This document shows, one piece after another, positions 32,654 through 41,680 of a stretch of 43,395 nt of DNA (position 1 is the stretch's first letter; each line of letters begins with the position of its first letter). The stretch lies in the NCBI GenBank assembly GCA_025360045.1, contig JANYCY010000078.1, forward strand, positions 1-43,395. The letters are read 5' to 3'. The notes beneath the pieces are model-generated. The model worked only from the letters and a program-made list of their open reading frames with translations. It did not search any database and was not told where the DNA came from. This DNA is from Janthinobacterium sp. GTDB lineage: Bacteria; Pseudomonadota; Gammaproteobacteria; Burkholderiales; Chitinibacteraceae. A program made the position numbers and the translations under genes.

Positions 32654-34618
32654 ATGGCAAAAATACCTGACGATTTTATTCAAGATCTCCTTAATCGCGT
32701 TGATATTGTTGACGTCGTTGAGCGCTATCTGCCGCTTAAAAAAGCGGGTCAGAATTACAGTGCTTGTTGTCCGTTTCATAAAGAAAAATCACCCTCGTTT
32801 ACGGTGAGCCAGACTAAGCAGTTTTATCACTGTTTTGGCTGTGGTGCGCATGGATCGGCGGTAGGTTTTGTGATGGAACATCAGGGAATGAGTTTTCCTG
32901 ATGCTGTGCGGATGCTGGCCGAATCGGTGGGGATGCAAGTGCCGGTGAGTGACGCACCGATGAGTGAAAAAGCCAAGGCCGCACCAGGTATTTATGATGT
33001 ATTAAAAACCGCTATGAATTATTACCGAGCGCAGCTTAAAACTGCGCCCGCCGCTATTGAATACTTAAAGAGTCGAGGCGTAGAGGGTAAAACAGCCGCG
33101 CGTTTTGGCTTGGGCTTTGCACCCAGCGCAGGGCAATCCTTAAAAGCGGTGTTTGCTGATTACGACAAAAACCCTGTGATTAAAGATGCTGGGCTGGTAG
33201 CCGAAGAAGAAAATACCTTGCGGCGCTATGATCGGTTTCGCTCACGGGTGCTGTTCCCTATTTTGAATCAGCGCAGCCAAGTGATTGGTTTTGGCGGCCG
33301 AATTATGGGTAATGGTGCGCCCAAGTACTTGAATTCACCAGAAACGCCCGTATTTGAGAAGGGTAAAGAGCTATATGGCTTGCCACAGGCAAGAGCCGCG
33401 ATTCGTGATCGTGGCCGTGTACTGGTGGTAGAGGGCTATATGGATGTGGTGATGCTGAATCAGCATGGCGTGGAATACGCCGTTGCCTCATTAGGGACTG
33501 CCTGCACGCCCGAACATATTCGCAAATTACTGAAGCTGGCCGACGAAGTGTATTTTTGCTTCGATGGCGATAAAGCCGGTAAGAAAGCTGCATGGCGAGC
33601 ACTAGAAAATAGTTTAGAGCAGCTGGTTGATGGTAAAAAATTAGCATTCTTATTTTTGCCTGCTGAGCATGACCCAGATTCTTACGTGCAAGAATTTGGT
33701 CAGCTGCGCTTTGAAAATGCTTTGTTGCAAGATTCTGTGCCGTTGGCGCAGTTTTTATTGAAAGAATTATCTGGGCAAGTTGAGTTAGAGAGTGAAGAGG
33801 GTAGGGCGAAATTGATTTCTTTGGCGGCCCCAATGTTGAGCCAAGTGAAGGCGCCCGCCTTTGGCATGATGATTAGAAAGCGCTTGGCGGAGCTGTCTCG
33901 CTTAGAAATGAGCGAATTAAGCACCGTTTTAGACGGTAGCCCTGTAAGATCTGTGCCCGAATATGTGCCAAGTGAAAGGGATCAGGGTGAATCTGCCCCC
34001 GAGCCTTGGCAAGATGGGCAGGCTTGGACAAATGATTGGCAGCCTAATCAGCAGCAAAATCAGCCAAATACGCAATATGCACGGCAAAATAACCGGCCTG
34101 CGTGGAAGCCTAACTGGCAGCCAAAAGGTAAGTGGAAGGGGCGCGGCGACGAACGGATTCCCGCCCATATGATGCCAAGGCCAGCCCCTAGGGCGGCTCC
34201 CACTGGGCCTGTACATAAATTGATTCAACTGGTTTTAGCGCATCCCAATTTGGTGCGCCGTAGTGAGCCAGTATGGTTATCGTGGCCAGAGACCGATGCG
34301 ATGGGTCTGGCACAAGAGTTGCTTCAAAAGATTTGTAACTATCCAGATTTGGCTAGTTTGCAAATCGTTGAATCATGGCAGGGCATGTTTGACTACGATG
34401 TTTTACATCGTTTGCTGATTTCTGGAGGGGAGTATTTTGATAAAGCCTCAGAAGCAGAGCTGGAAGAGCAACTTGCCGCTACGCTAAAAGCGGTGGAAGT
34501 CAGTGTGATTCGCCCTATGATGCAAGAGCGGTTTTATGCTCTGACCTATAAGCAAGCGAATGGTGGACTAACGGAGGCAGAAAAACTGGAATTTGCAGCA
34601 CTCGTATCTCGCCGATAA
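32654..34618 (+). CDS. dnaG: DNA primase DnaG
   Basis: The 654-residue enzyme makes RNA primers at the replication fork. The N-terminal CHC2 zinc domain has ligands Cys39, His42, Cys60 and Cys63. The catalytic core shows 'RFRSRVLFPILNQRSQVIGFGGR', the Toprim acids in 'VVEGYMDVVML', and 'FDGDKAGKKAA'. The DnaB-binding C-terminal domain runs from about residue 525. Between them is a long Gln/Asn/Trp/Pro-rich linker (about 435-510: 'WQPNQQQNQPNTQYARQNN' and beyond), longer than in E. coli and probably unstructured. Confidence 0.96.
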   Translation: MAKIPDDFIQDLLNRVDIVDVVERYLPLKKAGQNYSACCPFHKEKSPSFTVSQTKQFYHCFGCGAHGSAVGFVMEHQGMSFPDAVRMLAESVGMQVPVSDAPMSEKAKAAPGIYDVLKTAMNYYRAQLKTAPAAIEYLKSRGVEGKTAARFGLGFAPSAGQSLKAVFADYDKNPVIKDAGLVAEEENTLRRYDRFRSRVLFPILNQRSQVIGFGGRIMGNGAPKYLNSPETPVFEKGKELYGLPQARAAIRDRGRVLVVEGYMDVVMLNQHGVEYAVASLGTACTPEHIRKLLKLADEVYFCFDGDKAGKKAAWRALENSLEQLVDGKKLAFLFLPAEHDPDSYVQEFGQLRFENALLQDSVPLAQFLLKELSGQVELESEEGRAKLISLAAPMLSQVKAPAFGMMIRKRLAELSRLEMSELSTVLDGSPVRSVPEYVPSERDQGESAPEPWQDGQAWTNDWQPNQQQNQPNTQYARQNNRPAWKPNWQPKGKWKGRGDERIPAHMMPRPAPRAAPTGPVHKLIQLVLAHPNLVRRSEPVWLSWPETDAMGLAQELLQKICNYPDLASLQIVESWQGMFDYDVLHRLLISGGEYFDKASEAELEEQLAATLKAVEVSVIRPMMQERFYALTYKQANGGLTEAEKLEFAALVSRR

Positions 34619-34819
34619 TCAACATTGGCAACCAATTGTAGCGATTGCTGTCTAATAACCTGCGTTTACAGCGTAAACGAGGACTATGGTGGCTTATTGT
34701 CACAGCGGCATCGGCATTGGTTTCGTCGTGAGATGCGGTGGATTTACTTACGCCGAAGAATGGTCACGTATTTGTGATACAATCTACGGTTTTTCCGAAC
34801 ATACCTGAATTCGAGAGAC
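34619..34819 (+). promoter_or_regulatory. rpoD upstream region with extended -10 element
   Basis: The 201 bp between dnaG and rpoD hold TGATACAAT at 34775-34783, an extended -10 box, with no clear -35. A promoter inside dnaG-rpoD spacing is expected since sigma-70 clusters often have an extra, heat-inducible promoter here; which sigma factor reads this one is not evident. Confidence 0.35.
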
Positions 34820-36781
34820 ATGGCGGCAGATCAAGAAATCGACAAAGACGGTCAAGAGCAAGCTGATTCCCAAGTTAACGGGCAATCTGCTGAGCAGAAG
34901 GCCGATCCCGAACAACGTAAAGCAAAGTTTAAGATGCTTATCGTGCTCGGTAAAGAGCGCGGCTATCTAACCTACGCCGAGATCAACGACCACCTGCCAG
35001 ATGACATGCTGGATGCCGAGCAAATCGAAGGCATCATCAGCATGATCAGTAATATGGGCATCCAGGTGTACGACGAAGCACCGGACGCAGAAGATATGCT
35101 GATGTCCGATGCGGCGCCGTCTGTGCCGGATGAGGACGCTGCTGAAGAAGCTGAAGCAGCTTTATCTTCTGTCGATGCAGAGTTTGGTCGCACTACTGAC
35201 CCAGTACGTATGTATATGCGTGAAATGGGTACGGTAGAGCTCTTAACCCGTGAAGGCGAAATTGAAATCGCCAAGCGGATTGAGGACGGCTTAAAGCACA
35301 TGATCCAAGCGATCTCTGCCTGCCCAACTACCGTTGCCTATATTTTAGGCTTGGTAGAAAAAGGCTTGGCTGACGAGATTCGTATTGATGATGTGATCGA
35401 TGGCTTTATCGACCCTAATGCTGATGAAAACACCCCACCGCCAATCGAAGTGATTGAAGCGGAAGCCGCGGAAGCTGCTGAGGATGCGGACGATGCAGCT
35501 GACGAAGAAGAAGCCGAAGAAGACGATGGCAGCGCAGCCGCTAAAGCCAATCTTGAACTGTTGAAAGTTCAAGTGCGCGAGCATTTTGATATCGTGCGCG
35601 AGCACTTCGACAAAATGATCAAAGCGCTGGCCAAAGAAGGCGCGCACGGCAAAACCTATCTGGAACATCAGCAAGCGATTGCAGGGATTTTCCTGATTAC
35701 CCGTTTCTCGGCTCGCCAAGTTGAATCGCTTTGCGATCAACTACGTGGCATGGTGGATGAAATCCGCAGCTGTGAACGTGAAATCATGGACATCTGTACC
35801 GTTCGGGTAAAAATGCCGCGTGAGCACTTCATCAAAACCTTCCCAGGTCGTGAAACAGATACGACATGGGTTGTGGATGAAATCAACTTCGGCCACAAAT
35901 ATTCCGCTATTTTGGCGCGCTATCAGCACGCCATTGTGGAAAAGCAACAAACACTCGCTCAGTTGCAAGTTAACGCAATGATCATGATTAAGGACCTTAA
36001 AGAAATCAACCGTCATATGTCGACGGGTGAAGCCAAGGCCAAACGCGCTAAGCGCGAAATGATCGAAGCCAACTTGCGCTTAGTGATTTCGATTGCTAAA
36101 AAATACACCAATCGTGGTTTACAGTTCCTTGACCTGATTCAGGAAGGCAATATTGGCCTGATGAAAGCGGTAGATAAGTTTGAATATCGCCGTGGTTACA
36201 AGTTCTCCACCTACGCAACATGGTGGATTCGCCAAGCGATTACCCGTTCGATTGCCGATCAGGCCCGTACCATTCGTATTCCGGTACACATGATCGAAAC
36301 AATCAACAAGATGAACCGCATTCAGCGGCAAATTTTACAGGAAACCGGCATTGAGCCGACTCCGGACGAGCTCGCTGAAAGAATGGAAATGCCGGAAGAC
36401 AAGATCCGCAAAATCCTCAAGATCGCTAAAGAACCGATCTCGATGGAAACGCCGATCGGTGACGACGATGATTCCCATTTAGGCGACTTCATTGAAGACG
36501 CAAACAACTTGGCCCCAGCTGAGGCCGCTATCTACGCAGGCCTGCGTGAAGCGACCAAGGAAGTGCTGGATACCCTGACACCACGTGAAGCCAAAGTACT
36601 GCGTATGCGCTTTGGTATTGATATGAATACCGATCACACGTTGGAAGAAGTGGGTAAGCAGTTCGATGTTACGCGCGAGCGTATTCGTCAGATCGAAGCC
36701 AAGGCCTTACGTAAGCTTCGCCACCCGACTCGTTCAGAAAGACTGAAAAGTTTTGTTGAAAGTCAGGCCAGCGAAGGTTAA
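34820..36781 (+). CDS. rpoD: RNA polymerase primary sigma factor, sigma-70
   Basis: The 653-residue protein directs RNA polymerase to housekeeping promoters. Region 1.1 (about 30-95) is followed by '[29 protein letters not shown]' (region 1.2), a non-conserved segment containing an acidic Glu/Asp/Ala tract (about 210-245), region 2 with '[20 protein letters not shown]' and '[20 protein letters not shown]', region 3, and region 4 with '[20 protein letters not shown]' and '[12 protein letters not shown]'. Family-normal length. The stop lies only 15 bp before a tRNA gene, with no terminator between. Confidence 0.97.
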   Translation: MAADQEIDKDGQEQADSQVNGQSAEQKADPEQRKAKFKMLIVLGKERGYLTYAEINDHLPDDMLDAEQIEGIISMISNMGIQVYDEAPDAEDMLMSDAAPSVPDEDAAEEAEAALSSVDAEFGRTTDPVRMYMREMGTVELLTREGEIEIAKRIEDGLKHMIQAISACPTTVAYILGLVEKGLADEIRIDDVIDGFIDPNADENTPPPIEVIEAEAAEAAEDADDAADEEEAEEDDGSAAAKANLELLKVQVREHFDIVREHFDKMIKALAKEGAHGKTYLEHQQAIAGIFLITRFSARQVESLCDQLRGMVDEIRSCEREIMDICTVRVKMPREHFIKTFPGRETDTTWVVDEINFGHKYSAILARYQHAIVEKQQTLAQLQVNAMIMIKDLKEINRHMSTGEAKAKRAKREMIEANLRLVISIAKKYTNRGLQFLDLIQEGNIGLMKAVDKFEYRRGYKFSTYATWWIRQAITRSIADQARTIRIPVHMIETINKMNRIQRQILQETGIEPTPDELAERMEMPEDKIRKILKIAKEPISMETPIGDDDDSHLGDFIEDANNLAPAEAAIYAGLREATKEVLDTLTPREAKVLRMRFGIDMNTDHTLEEVGKQFDVTRERIRQIEAKALRKLRHPTRSERLKSFVESQASEG

Positions 36782-36796
36782 TATAGCGCCTCTTAT

Positions 36797-36873
36797 GGGC
36801 CTGTAGCTCAGTTGGTTAGAGCAGAGGACTCATAATCCTTTGGTCGTCGGTTCAAGTCCGACCGGGCCCACCA
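36797..36873 (+). tRNA. tRNA with CAU anticodon, probably tRNA-Ile2 (lysidine-modified)
   Basis: The 77 nt form a full cloverleaf: acceptor GGGCCTG/CGGGCCC, D arm GCTCAGTTGGTTAGAGC, anticodon loop CTCATAA, T arm GTCGGTTCAAGTCCGAC, encoded CCA. CAU could mean Met or Ile2. C4-G69 and C5-G68 pairs in the acceptor stem are the positive elements known for TilS recognition of E. coli tRNA-Ile2, and the T-loop region resembles tRNA-Ile2, so Ile2 is favoured. It follows rpoD by 15 bp and is the probable attachment site of the adjacent prophage. Confidence 0.9.
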
Positions 36874-36879
36874 AAAATC

Positions 36880-36912
36880 AAGGACTTAGCTTCGGCTGAG
36901 TCCTTTTTTTTT
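36880..36912 (+). terminator. Terminator after the rpoD-tRNA unit
   Basis: AAGGACTTAGC-TTCG-GCTGAGTCCTT with eight-plus T residues; stable TTCG tetraloop. It stands between the tRNA and the oppositely transcribed integrase gene. Confidence 0.9.
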
Positions 36913-36920
36913 GCCTACTG

Positions 36921-37922
36921 TCAACCAAGTGTCAACCGCGCCAGAGGATTCAGGCTGCGAACCTCTTGCAAATGCTCTGGTGACAGGTGGGCGTAGCGCA
37001 TCGTCATCTTCAAATCACTGTGTCCCAGCACTCTTTGCAGCGTCAAAATGTTTCCCCCATTCATCATGAAGTGGCTCGCGAAAGTGTGCCGCAGTACGTG
37101 CGTGAGTTGCCCAGCGGGAAGAGTAAGCCCGGATCGGTCTACGGCTTCTCTAAATGCGGAATAACAGTTCACAAATAGCCGTGCTCGCCCATCCTTGGCG
37201 AGCTGCTGAAGTTCGGCCTCTAGTTCAGCTGAAATCGGGATAGTGCGGTTTCTTCCACTCTTTGTTACTGCGTATTCAATTGCCCCTTGTCGAAGCTGCG
37301 TAGGCTTGAGCCCTTCTGCTTCACTCCAACGCGCACCGGTTGCGAGGCAAATTTGACTGACTAGTAAAGTGTCGGGGTTGCTGCTTTCGGACAGAGCAGC
37401 AAAAAGCAGCTTTATCTGGTCATTAGTCAAAAATGTTAATTCTTTCTCAACAATTTTAAAGCTGCGAATTTCGGAAAGTGGATTTTCCCCACTCCAGTGA
37501 TTGAGGCGCTTAAGTTCGTTGAACATGGCTCGCAAGTAGGCATGTTCACGATTGATAGCATTTGCAGATATGCCAGCTTCAAGTCGCTTTGCTCGGTAGG
37601 CAGCAAAATCATCTGCGGAAAATTGATCTGCTGTTGGGTTGCCAATGGCATTGATGAGCAAAAGTAAGCGAGATTGGGTGTTCTTACCAGCTCTTAGCTG
37701 CTGGCCATGGTTGATCCACCAAACGTCTAATAATTCCGAAAGCCTACGCGTATCGCGTTTTTTGGGCTGCCAATCGGGCTCTTGCTGGAGCTGCCCTTTC
37801 AGCCATGTTTCCCACTCTAGGGCTTCGCGTTTTGTGCCAAATGTCTTGCGGTAGCGCTTGAAGCCTCTTCCTCCGGGCTGAATATCAACGATCCAGCCGG
37901 ATTCAGTTTTTTTAATAGTCAT
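36921..37922 (-). CDS. Prophage tyrosine-type integrase
   Basis: The 333-residue site-specific recombinase has an N-terminal arm-binding domain (about 1-50), a SAM-like core-binding domain (about 60-145) and a catalytic domain with Arg198 ('ATGARWSE'), Lys222, His275 and Arg278 ('LTHVLRHTFASH'), His301 ('GHSD') and Tyr310 ('MRYAHL'). All catalytic positions are present. It probably integrates and excises the prophage at the tRNA gene whose 3' end is 48 bp from the integrase stop. It is transcribed toward the tRNA, with the repressor-like gene immediately upstream. Confidence 0.93.
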   Translation of the reverse strand: MTIKKTESGWIVDIQPGGRGFKRYRKTFGTKREALEWETWLKGQLQQEPDWQPKKRDTRRLSELLDVWWINHGQQLRAGKNTQSRLLLLINAIGNPTADQFSADDFAAYRAKRLEAGISANAINREHAYLRAMFNELKRLNHWSGENPLSEIRSFKIVEKELTFLTNDQIKLLFAALSESSNPDTLLVSQICLATGARWSEAEGLKPTQLRQGAIEYAVTKSGRNRTIPISAELEAELQQLAKDGRARLFVNCYSAFREAVDRSGLTLPAGQLTHVLRHTFASHFMMNGGNILTLQRVLGHSDLKMTMRYAHLSPEHLQEVRSLNPLARLTLG

Positions 37923-37930
37923 TGGTGTTC

Positions 37931-38455
37931 TTATTGTTCTTCGGAATCATGTTCAGTTGCGAAATTAGACTGATCCACCGTGAATTTAGATCTGCGAAGT
38001 AGGCGTGGGTCGAACCTGCTTTTTAGTTTGTCATCCTCTTCTTCTCTTTTTTCCATAAGGGAAAAAATCTCACGGCTTTCATTGTCTAAAAGCTCACTCC
38101 TCTCTTCCATAAACATCGTTTCTAAAATTTCAACTTTTCGACGTAAATATGCGTTTGCACTTTTTCGCGCAGGGTCTTGCCGAAGGTTTATTTCAAATTC
38201 GTATCCTTCGGCTGGGGAGATGTGCCCATGTTGACTATCGGTGATGCCCGTTGCTAGCCAAAGTGCAAATTGTGGCCATTGTCGTGCTATGGCTTGGATC
38301 ATATCTGCGGTCGGCTGTTGTTTACCGGCCAACATGTTTTTCCACCGTTCTGAACTGATTGAAGTGCTCTCTTCGAGCAGCTTTAGGCGGCGGTGCGAAG
38401 TCGTGCAGGTGTGGATGATCTGCAACAGTCTTTCCTTTATTTCACGAGAAGACAT
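37931..38455 (-). CDS. Phage repressor-like helix-turn-helix protein
   Basis: The ATG at 38455 has AGGGGG 8 bp upstream; 174 residues. An N-terminal helix-turn-helix region ('LEESTSISSERWKNMLAGKQ', 'PTADMIQAIARQWPQFALWL') resembles XRE-like regulators of temperate phages; a long charged, partly coiled C-terminal part ('YLRRKVEILETMF', 'EERSELLDNESREIFSLMEK') has no known domain. It faces the lytic-direction genes across the control region at 38476-38524 and is 8 bp upstream of integrase, so it is the best candidate for the lysogeny repressor. Confidence 0.72.
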   Translation of the reverse strand: MSSREIKERLLQIIHTCTTSHRRLKLLEESTSISSERWKNMLAGKQQPTADMIQAIARQWPQFALWLATGITDSQHGHISPAEGYEFEINLRQDPARKSANAYLRRKVEILETMFMEERSELLDNESREIFSLMEKREEEDDKLKSRFDPRLLRRSKFTVDQSNFATEHDSEEQ

Positions 38456-38475
38456 TATTAAACCCCCTTTAGTGG

Positions 38476-38524
38476 TTGACATACACTATTGGTGCATGAT
38501 GTACTGTGTGCACTAGTCGTGTAT
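38476..38524. promoter_or_regulatory. Divergent control region with inverted repeat and promoter
   Basis: ATACACTATTGGTGCA (38481-38496) and TGCACTAGTCGTGTAT (38509-38524) are inverted repeats agreeing at 13 of 16 positions, 12 bp apart. TTGACA at 38476-38481 with TGTACT 18 bp further (38500-38505) would place a rightward promoter across the repeats. This is the layout of a repressor operator, or part of a replication origin. Confidence 0.5.
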
Positions 38525-38550
38525 TTTAACCACTTTTCAAGGCTGTACAT

Positions 38551-38799
38551 ATGTCGTGCAATGATATTTCTCCTCTGGTTACGCGCCAACGCTTCTCAGA
38601 ACTTTGCGGTGTCACTTTAGATACGGTGAATAAGTGGGTGGATCGCGGGTATTTACCGGTCGTTGCTATGGGACGTTGGTCATTGGTCAACATTGCTTTG
38701 ATTAATGCACGCTGTTTAGAAAAAGAGTTTCAACCACTCAATGACAACATTGTAAGCCTTGATGCGCAACGTCCAGCAAGTCATGCCCGCAGCGCGTGA
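38551..38799 (+). CDS. Small phage helix-turn-helix DNA-binding protein (Cro- or excisionase-like)
   Basis: The 82-residue protein shows 'VTRQRFSELCGVTLDTVNKW' then 'VDRGYLPVVAMGRWSLVNI', the winged HTH layout of MerR/excisionase-like proteins common as the first rightward gene of inoviruses. It could antagonise the repressor or control replication gene dosage. It lies directly downstream of the operator-like region and is followed after 77 bp by the ssDNA-binding protein gene. Confidence 0.75.
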   Translation: MSCNDISPLVTRQRFSELCGVTLDTVNKWVDRGYLPVVAMGRWSLVNIALINARCLEKEFQPLNDNIVSLDAQRPASHARSA

Positions 38800-38876
38800 G
38801 CGCGAGGACATGATTTGCTGCTCGCTGCGCGGTTACGGGGACTTTGTACACATTCAAATTTAATAGGAAACAAATC

Positions 38877-39179
38877 ATGAGCACGCCAGAAAAAACCATC
38901 GTGAATCGCACGCTCCTTGCTGGGCGGGTTAATGCAGTTCGAAAATCTGAGGATGTTGTATTCACAGAGCTGACATTGCCATCGCCTGATGCATATTCGC
39001 AACCAGCGACAGTTGAGATTCGTAGCCGAAAACGGCTTGGACAGGTTGGTGAAACAGTTGAAGTCTCTGTTGTTTGTGGCGGCTATCGTGGCAAGTCATT
39101 TTCATATCAGGACAAAGACACAGGGGAACGTTTTACACGTCGTCCCGTTATTAATTCGTTCTCGTCAATCGAGGACTAG
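38877..39179 (+). CDS. Inovirus single-stranded DNA-binding protein (pV-like)
   Basis: The ATG at 38877 with AGGA upstream gives 100 residues. The beta-rich sequence 'LLAGRVNAVRKSEDVVFTEL', 'TVEIRSRKRLGQVGETVEVS', 'CGGYRGKSF' and the following charged stretch fits the OB-fold of phage DNA-binding proteins. By its place just before the replication gene it would coat the viral single strand and switch replication from double-strand to single-strand production. No close named homologue is recognised. Confidence 0.75.
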   Translation: MSTPEKTIVNRTLLAGRVNAVRKSEDVVFTELTLPSPDAYSQPATVEIRSRKRLGQVGETVEVSVVCGGYRGKSFSYQDKDTGERFTRRPVINSFSSIED

Positions 39180-39187
39180 GACTAGAA

Positions 39188-41062
39188 ATGGCCTCGTCTT
39201 CTGATTTCTTTCACCCTGAAAAAGTTCAGCAGCGACAAGCGGCTAGTAAAGCTGCTTTTGTTGACGGTGTACTGCAAAAAGTTCACTCATCGCTGCATCC
39301 ATATCTGCGCAATAAATGGCAAGAGCTGCACGATACAGTCAATGAACCAGCAGCAAACCTTTGGCTTCGACAATTTCGTGATTCGCTTAGCAGTATTCCA
39401 TTTTCGCCGGATCTGGCGGCAGATGATGCTGAGTTGAAAGCGTTGGCAAAAAAGCGTGCAAATGAGATGAAAGAGATCTACGCACGTAATCGTTTGGGTT
39501 TTGCGGGTGGGGAAATCAGCGTTAGTGCAGCGCAAGGGGACATGAAGTTTTTGGCTGGGATTTGTGGAGTAAATGAGGATGAAAAATTATTTATTCGTTT
39601 AAATCCAGTCGGTCAAAACTCTGAAGAAGTAGCTGCAGAAAAAACAATTAAGTATGCATTAGATAAATATCTTGCGCCGGTTGACAGTGAAGCATTGGAG
39701 GGCGCGATTCTGCGGCTAATGGACTCTGCGTGGTGGATAAGAAAACTACGCGTTCATCAAAAGCAAGCGCTTGAGCATGAGCGAATTAAATTCGGATTTG
39801 TCGGGAAATCACAGTCGCCTTATGTTTCTTACGATGAATTAATTAGATTCGTTGCTCAACGCACCAAGAGTAAAAATACACTCGAAAATATAATTGTTGT
39901 AAACGATCTCGGCGAGGAATTTACGCTTGCTGATTTTGTTGCTCTTTCAGTTTCTAATCCAGAAATAAGGATGGCTGAATTAATGACGCGTATTGCTGGT
40001 ATTGAGTCAATCGCTCAGGAATTGGGTCATTGCGGTTTGTTTATTACAGTTACATGCCCGTCGAAATTCCATGCACAGAAATTAGATTATTCTGGTACGC
40101 ACTCAATTAGAAATGATAAGTATCAGGAATACACCCCTAAGCAAGCTAATGAATACTTATGTAACGTTTGGGGCCTACTCCGAACTGCATTATCAGATCA
40201 CGGTATTAAGCTGTACGGCATACGGGTTGCAGAGCCGCATCATAATGGATGCCCACATTGGCATATGTTGATGTTTGTCGAACCAAAATATCGTGCGACG
40301 GTCGTGCGATTATTCCGTCGATATTTTCAGGCTATGGATAAAGATGAGCCGATGGCATGGAAGTATCGATTCAATGTAAAAGATATTGATTGGAAGCGTG
40401 GGAGCGCAGCGGGGTATTTAATCAAATATCTCTGCAAGAATATCGATGGTACAGGAATGATTGATGCCCAAGGCTTTTTAGCTGCTGATTTTGATTCTGA
40501 TTTAGATGTAATTCATGCCGCAGAACGCGTGAATGCTTGGGCTAGTTGCTGGGGCATTCGTCAATTCCAGTTTATTGGTACTCCACCTGTAGGAATATGG
40601 CGTGAATTGCGCCGGATTGATGGCGAAGTTAGCGAAGAATTTACAGCGGCAGCTGATGCTGCAGATCGTGGGGATTGGGCAGAATTTACAAGAATTATGC
40701 AGGTTGATCGCAAGGTTTTACTAAAGAAAGACAATGGTCTTAATAAATATCGTGAGCCCACGGAAAAGATTAAAGGGCTTATTGATGTAGCAACAGGTGA
40801 TTCAATCATTACGCGTGAACGTGAGTGGGAATTGATTTTTGTCGGTGGTTCTGTTTTTGATTTTCCTCGGACTAGTGACAATAACTATAGAAACGATCAA
40901 CCCATTGAATTTAATAAGAAAAAAACTGAATCCGAAGTTGGTAGAACACATAAATTGGCAGTTGCCAATATATTAGAATTTGATCAGACGAGTTTAAAGC
41001 GCAGAAGTCGTTTAAAGCCAACTATCAATTCGATAAATCAGCAAATGGCAGGTGTCACATGA
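39188..41062 (+). CDS. Rolling-circle replication initiator, two-tyrosine HUH endonuclease (phage gpA type)
   Basis: The 624-residue protein nicks the phage origin and starts rolling-circle replication. The HUH metal site is PHWH at 356-359 (His357 and His359) inside 'EPHHNGCPHWHMLMFV'. Downstream 'AAGYLIKYLCKNIDG' holds Tyr410 and Tyr414, the YxxxY pair typical of the GPA superfamily (PF05840: phiX174 gpA, P2 gpA). The N-terminal ~270 residues are helical and charged without a known domain. The start lies 8 bp after the previous stop, and the end overlaps the next ATG. GPA-type Rep, rather than pII of Ff phages, is used by a number of inoviruses. Confidence 0.88.
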   Translation: MASSSDFFHPEKVQQRQAASKAAFVDGVLQKVHSSLHPYLRNKWQELHDTVNEPAANLWLRQFRDSLSSIPFSPDLAADDAELKALAKKRANEMKEIYARNRLGFAGGEISVSAAQGDMKFLAGICGVNEDEKLFIRLNPVGQNSEEVAAEKTIKYALDKYLAPVDSEALEGAILRLMDSAWWIRKLRVHQKQALEHERIKFGFVGKSQSPYVSYDELIRFVAQRTKSKNTLENIIVVNDLGEEFTLADFVALSVSNPEIRMAELMTRIAGIESIAQELGHCGLFITVTCPSKFHAQKLDYSGTHSIRNDKYQEYTPKQANEYLCNVWGLLRTALSDHGIKLYGIRVAEPHHNGCPHWHMLMFVEPKYRATVVRLFRRYFQAMDKDEPMAWKYRFNVKDIDWKRGSAAGYLIKYLCKNIDGTGMIDAQGFLAADFDSDLDVIHAAERVNAWASCWGIRQFQFIGTPPVGIWRELRRIDGEVSEEFTAAADAADRGDWAEFTRIMQVDRKVLLKKDNGLNKYREPTEKIKGLIDVATGDSIITREREWELIFVGGSVFDFPRTSDNNYRNDQPIEFNKKKTESEVGRTHKLAVANILEFDQTSLKRRSRLKPTINSINQQMAGVT

Positions 41063-41349
41063 GCGCAGGCATCGTTGCAAATGTGCTGGTGTGTGCTCCC
41101 GTTGCTGTTGCACCTACACAAGTTCAGCAGCAAATTTGCCCAAAAATTGGCAGTCAGTTTTATCAGCCACGTCAAACGCAGGCGTATCTATTGGATACAT
41201 CACAACAAAACAATTTTGAAGCTGCTGTCGCTCAATTTGATTATGCATATGCGTCGGGTATTTGGGCTATGTCATTTTCGACAGTCGTAAGTTTGTATTT
41301 TGTTAGTCACGGAATCGGTTTAGTTCTCGGCATAATCCGCCGTGGCTAA
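41059..41349 (+). CDS. Small phage membrane protein, unknown
   Basis: The 96-residue protein overlaps the Rep stop (ATGA). It has two Cys near the N terminus, a Gln-rich middle and one C-terminal membrane segment ('IWAMSFSTVVSLYFVSHGIG') ending in basic 'IIRRG'. The position before the major coat gene is commonly filled by small membrane proteins in inoviruses. It could be a minor virion protein or an assembly factor; no family recognised. Confidence 0.7.
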   Translation: MSAGIVANVLVCAPVAVAPTQVQQQICPKIGSQFYQPRQTQAYLLDTSQQNNFEAAVAQFDYAYASGIWAMSFSTVVSLYFVSHGIGLVLGIIRRG

Positions 41350-41400
41350 TCGTTGTAACGAGCTGAGCGTTTTCTCAGTATTTAAATAAGGGATATAAAA

Positions 41401-41619
41401 ATGAAATTACTTAAAAAAGCAGGATTATTAGTAATTGCCGCTGTTTTAGCTCCAATTACGTTTGCTGCTGGAACCGGTCCAGATTTGACTGCTTTAACCA
41501 GTGCTGTTGATTTCGGCACCGTTATTACCGCTTTGCTGGCAATTGCTGGAATGTTGGCGGGCGTATATATCACAATTAAAGGTGCAAAAATTGTGATTGG
41601 TATGATTAAGGGTGGTTAA
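41401..41619 (+). CDS. Inovirus major coat protein (pVIII-like)
   Basis: The 72-residue precursor has a signal peptide with basic start (MKLLKK) and cleavage after 'APITFA', leaving about 50 residues: acidic N-terminal part with Asp residues ('GTGPDLTALTSAVDFG'), a long hydrophobic helix ('VITALLAIAGMLAGVYITI') and a Lys-rich C terminus ('KGAKIVIGMIKGG') that would contact DNA inside the filament. This is the textbook shape of filamentous phage coat proteins. GGG ribosome site at about 9 bp. A hairpin follows. Confidence 0.93.
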   Translation: MKLLKKAGLLVIAAVLAPITFAAGTGPDLTALTSAVDFGTVITALLAIAGMLAGVYITIKGAKIVIGMIKGG

Positions 41620-41637
41620 TACTCGTTGATATTAAAA

Positions 41638-41663
41638 ATTGGTGCGGCGAAAGTCGCATCAAT
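41638..41663 (+). terminator. Hairpin after the coat gene, probable partial terminator or mRNA stabiliser
   Basis: ATTGGTGCGGC-GAAA-GTCGCATCAAT, an 11 bp stem with GAAA loop (two imperfect pairs), followed by a weak T stretch. It could boost coat mRNA over downstream genes. Confidence 0.55.
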
Positions 41664-41680
41664 TATTTGGAGTGCTTTAA

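Noticed and set aside
36797-36873. Calling the CAU tRNA elongator or initiator Met
   Set aside because: Acceptor pairs C4-G69 and C5-G68 fit the TilS determinants of tRNA-Ile2; Met is not fully excluded.
39188-41062. Plasmid or satellite replicon instead of a phage
   Set aside because: Major coat, pIII-like and integrase genes in canonical order make a filamentous prophage the simpler reading.
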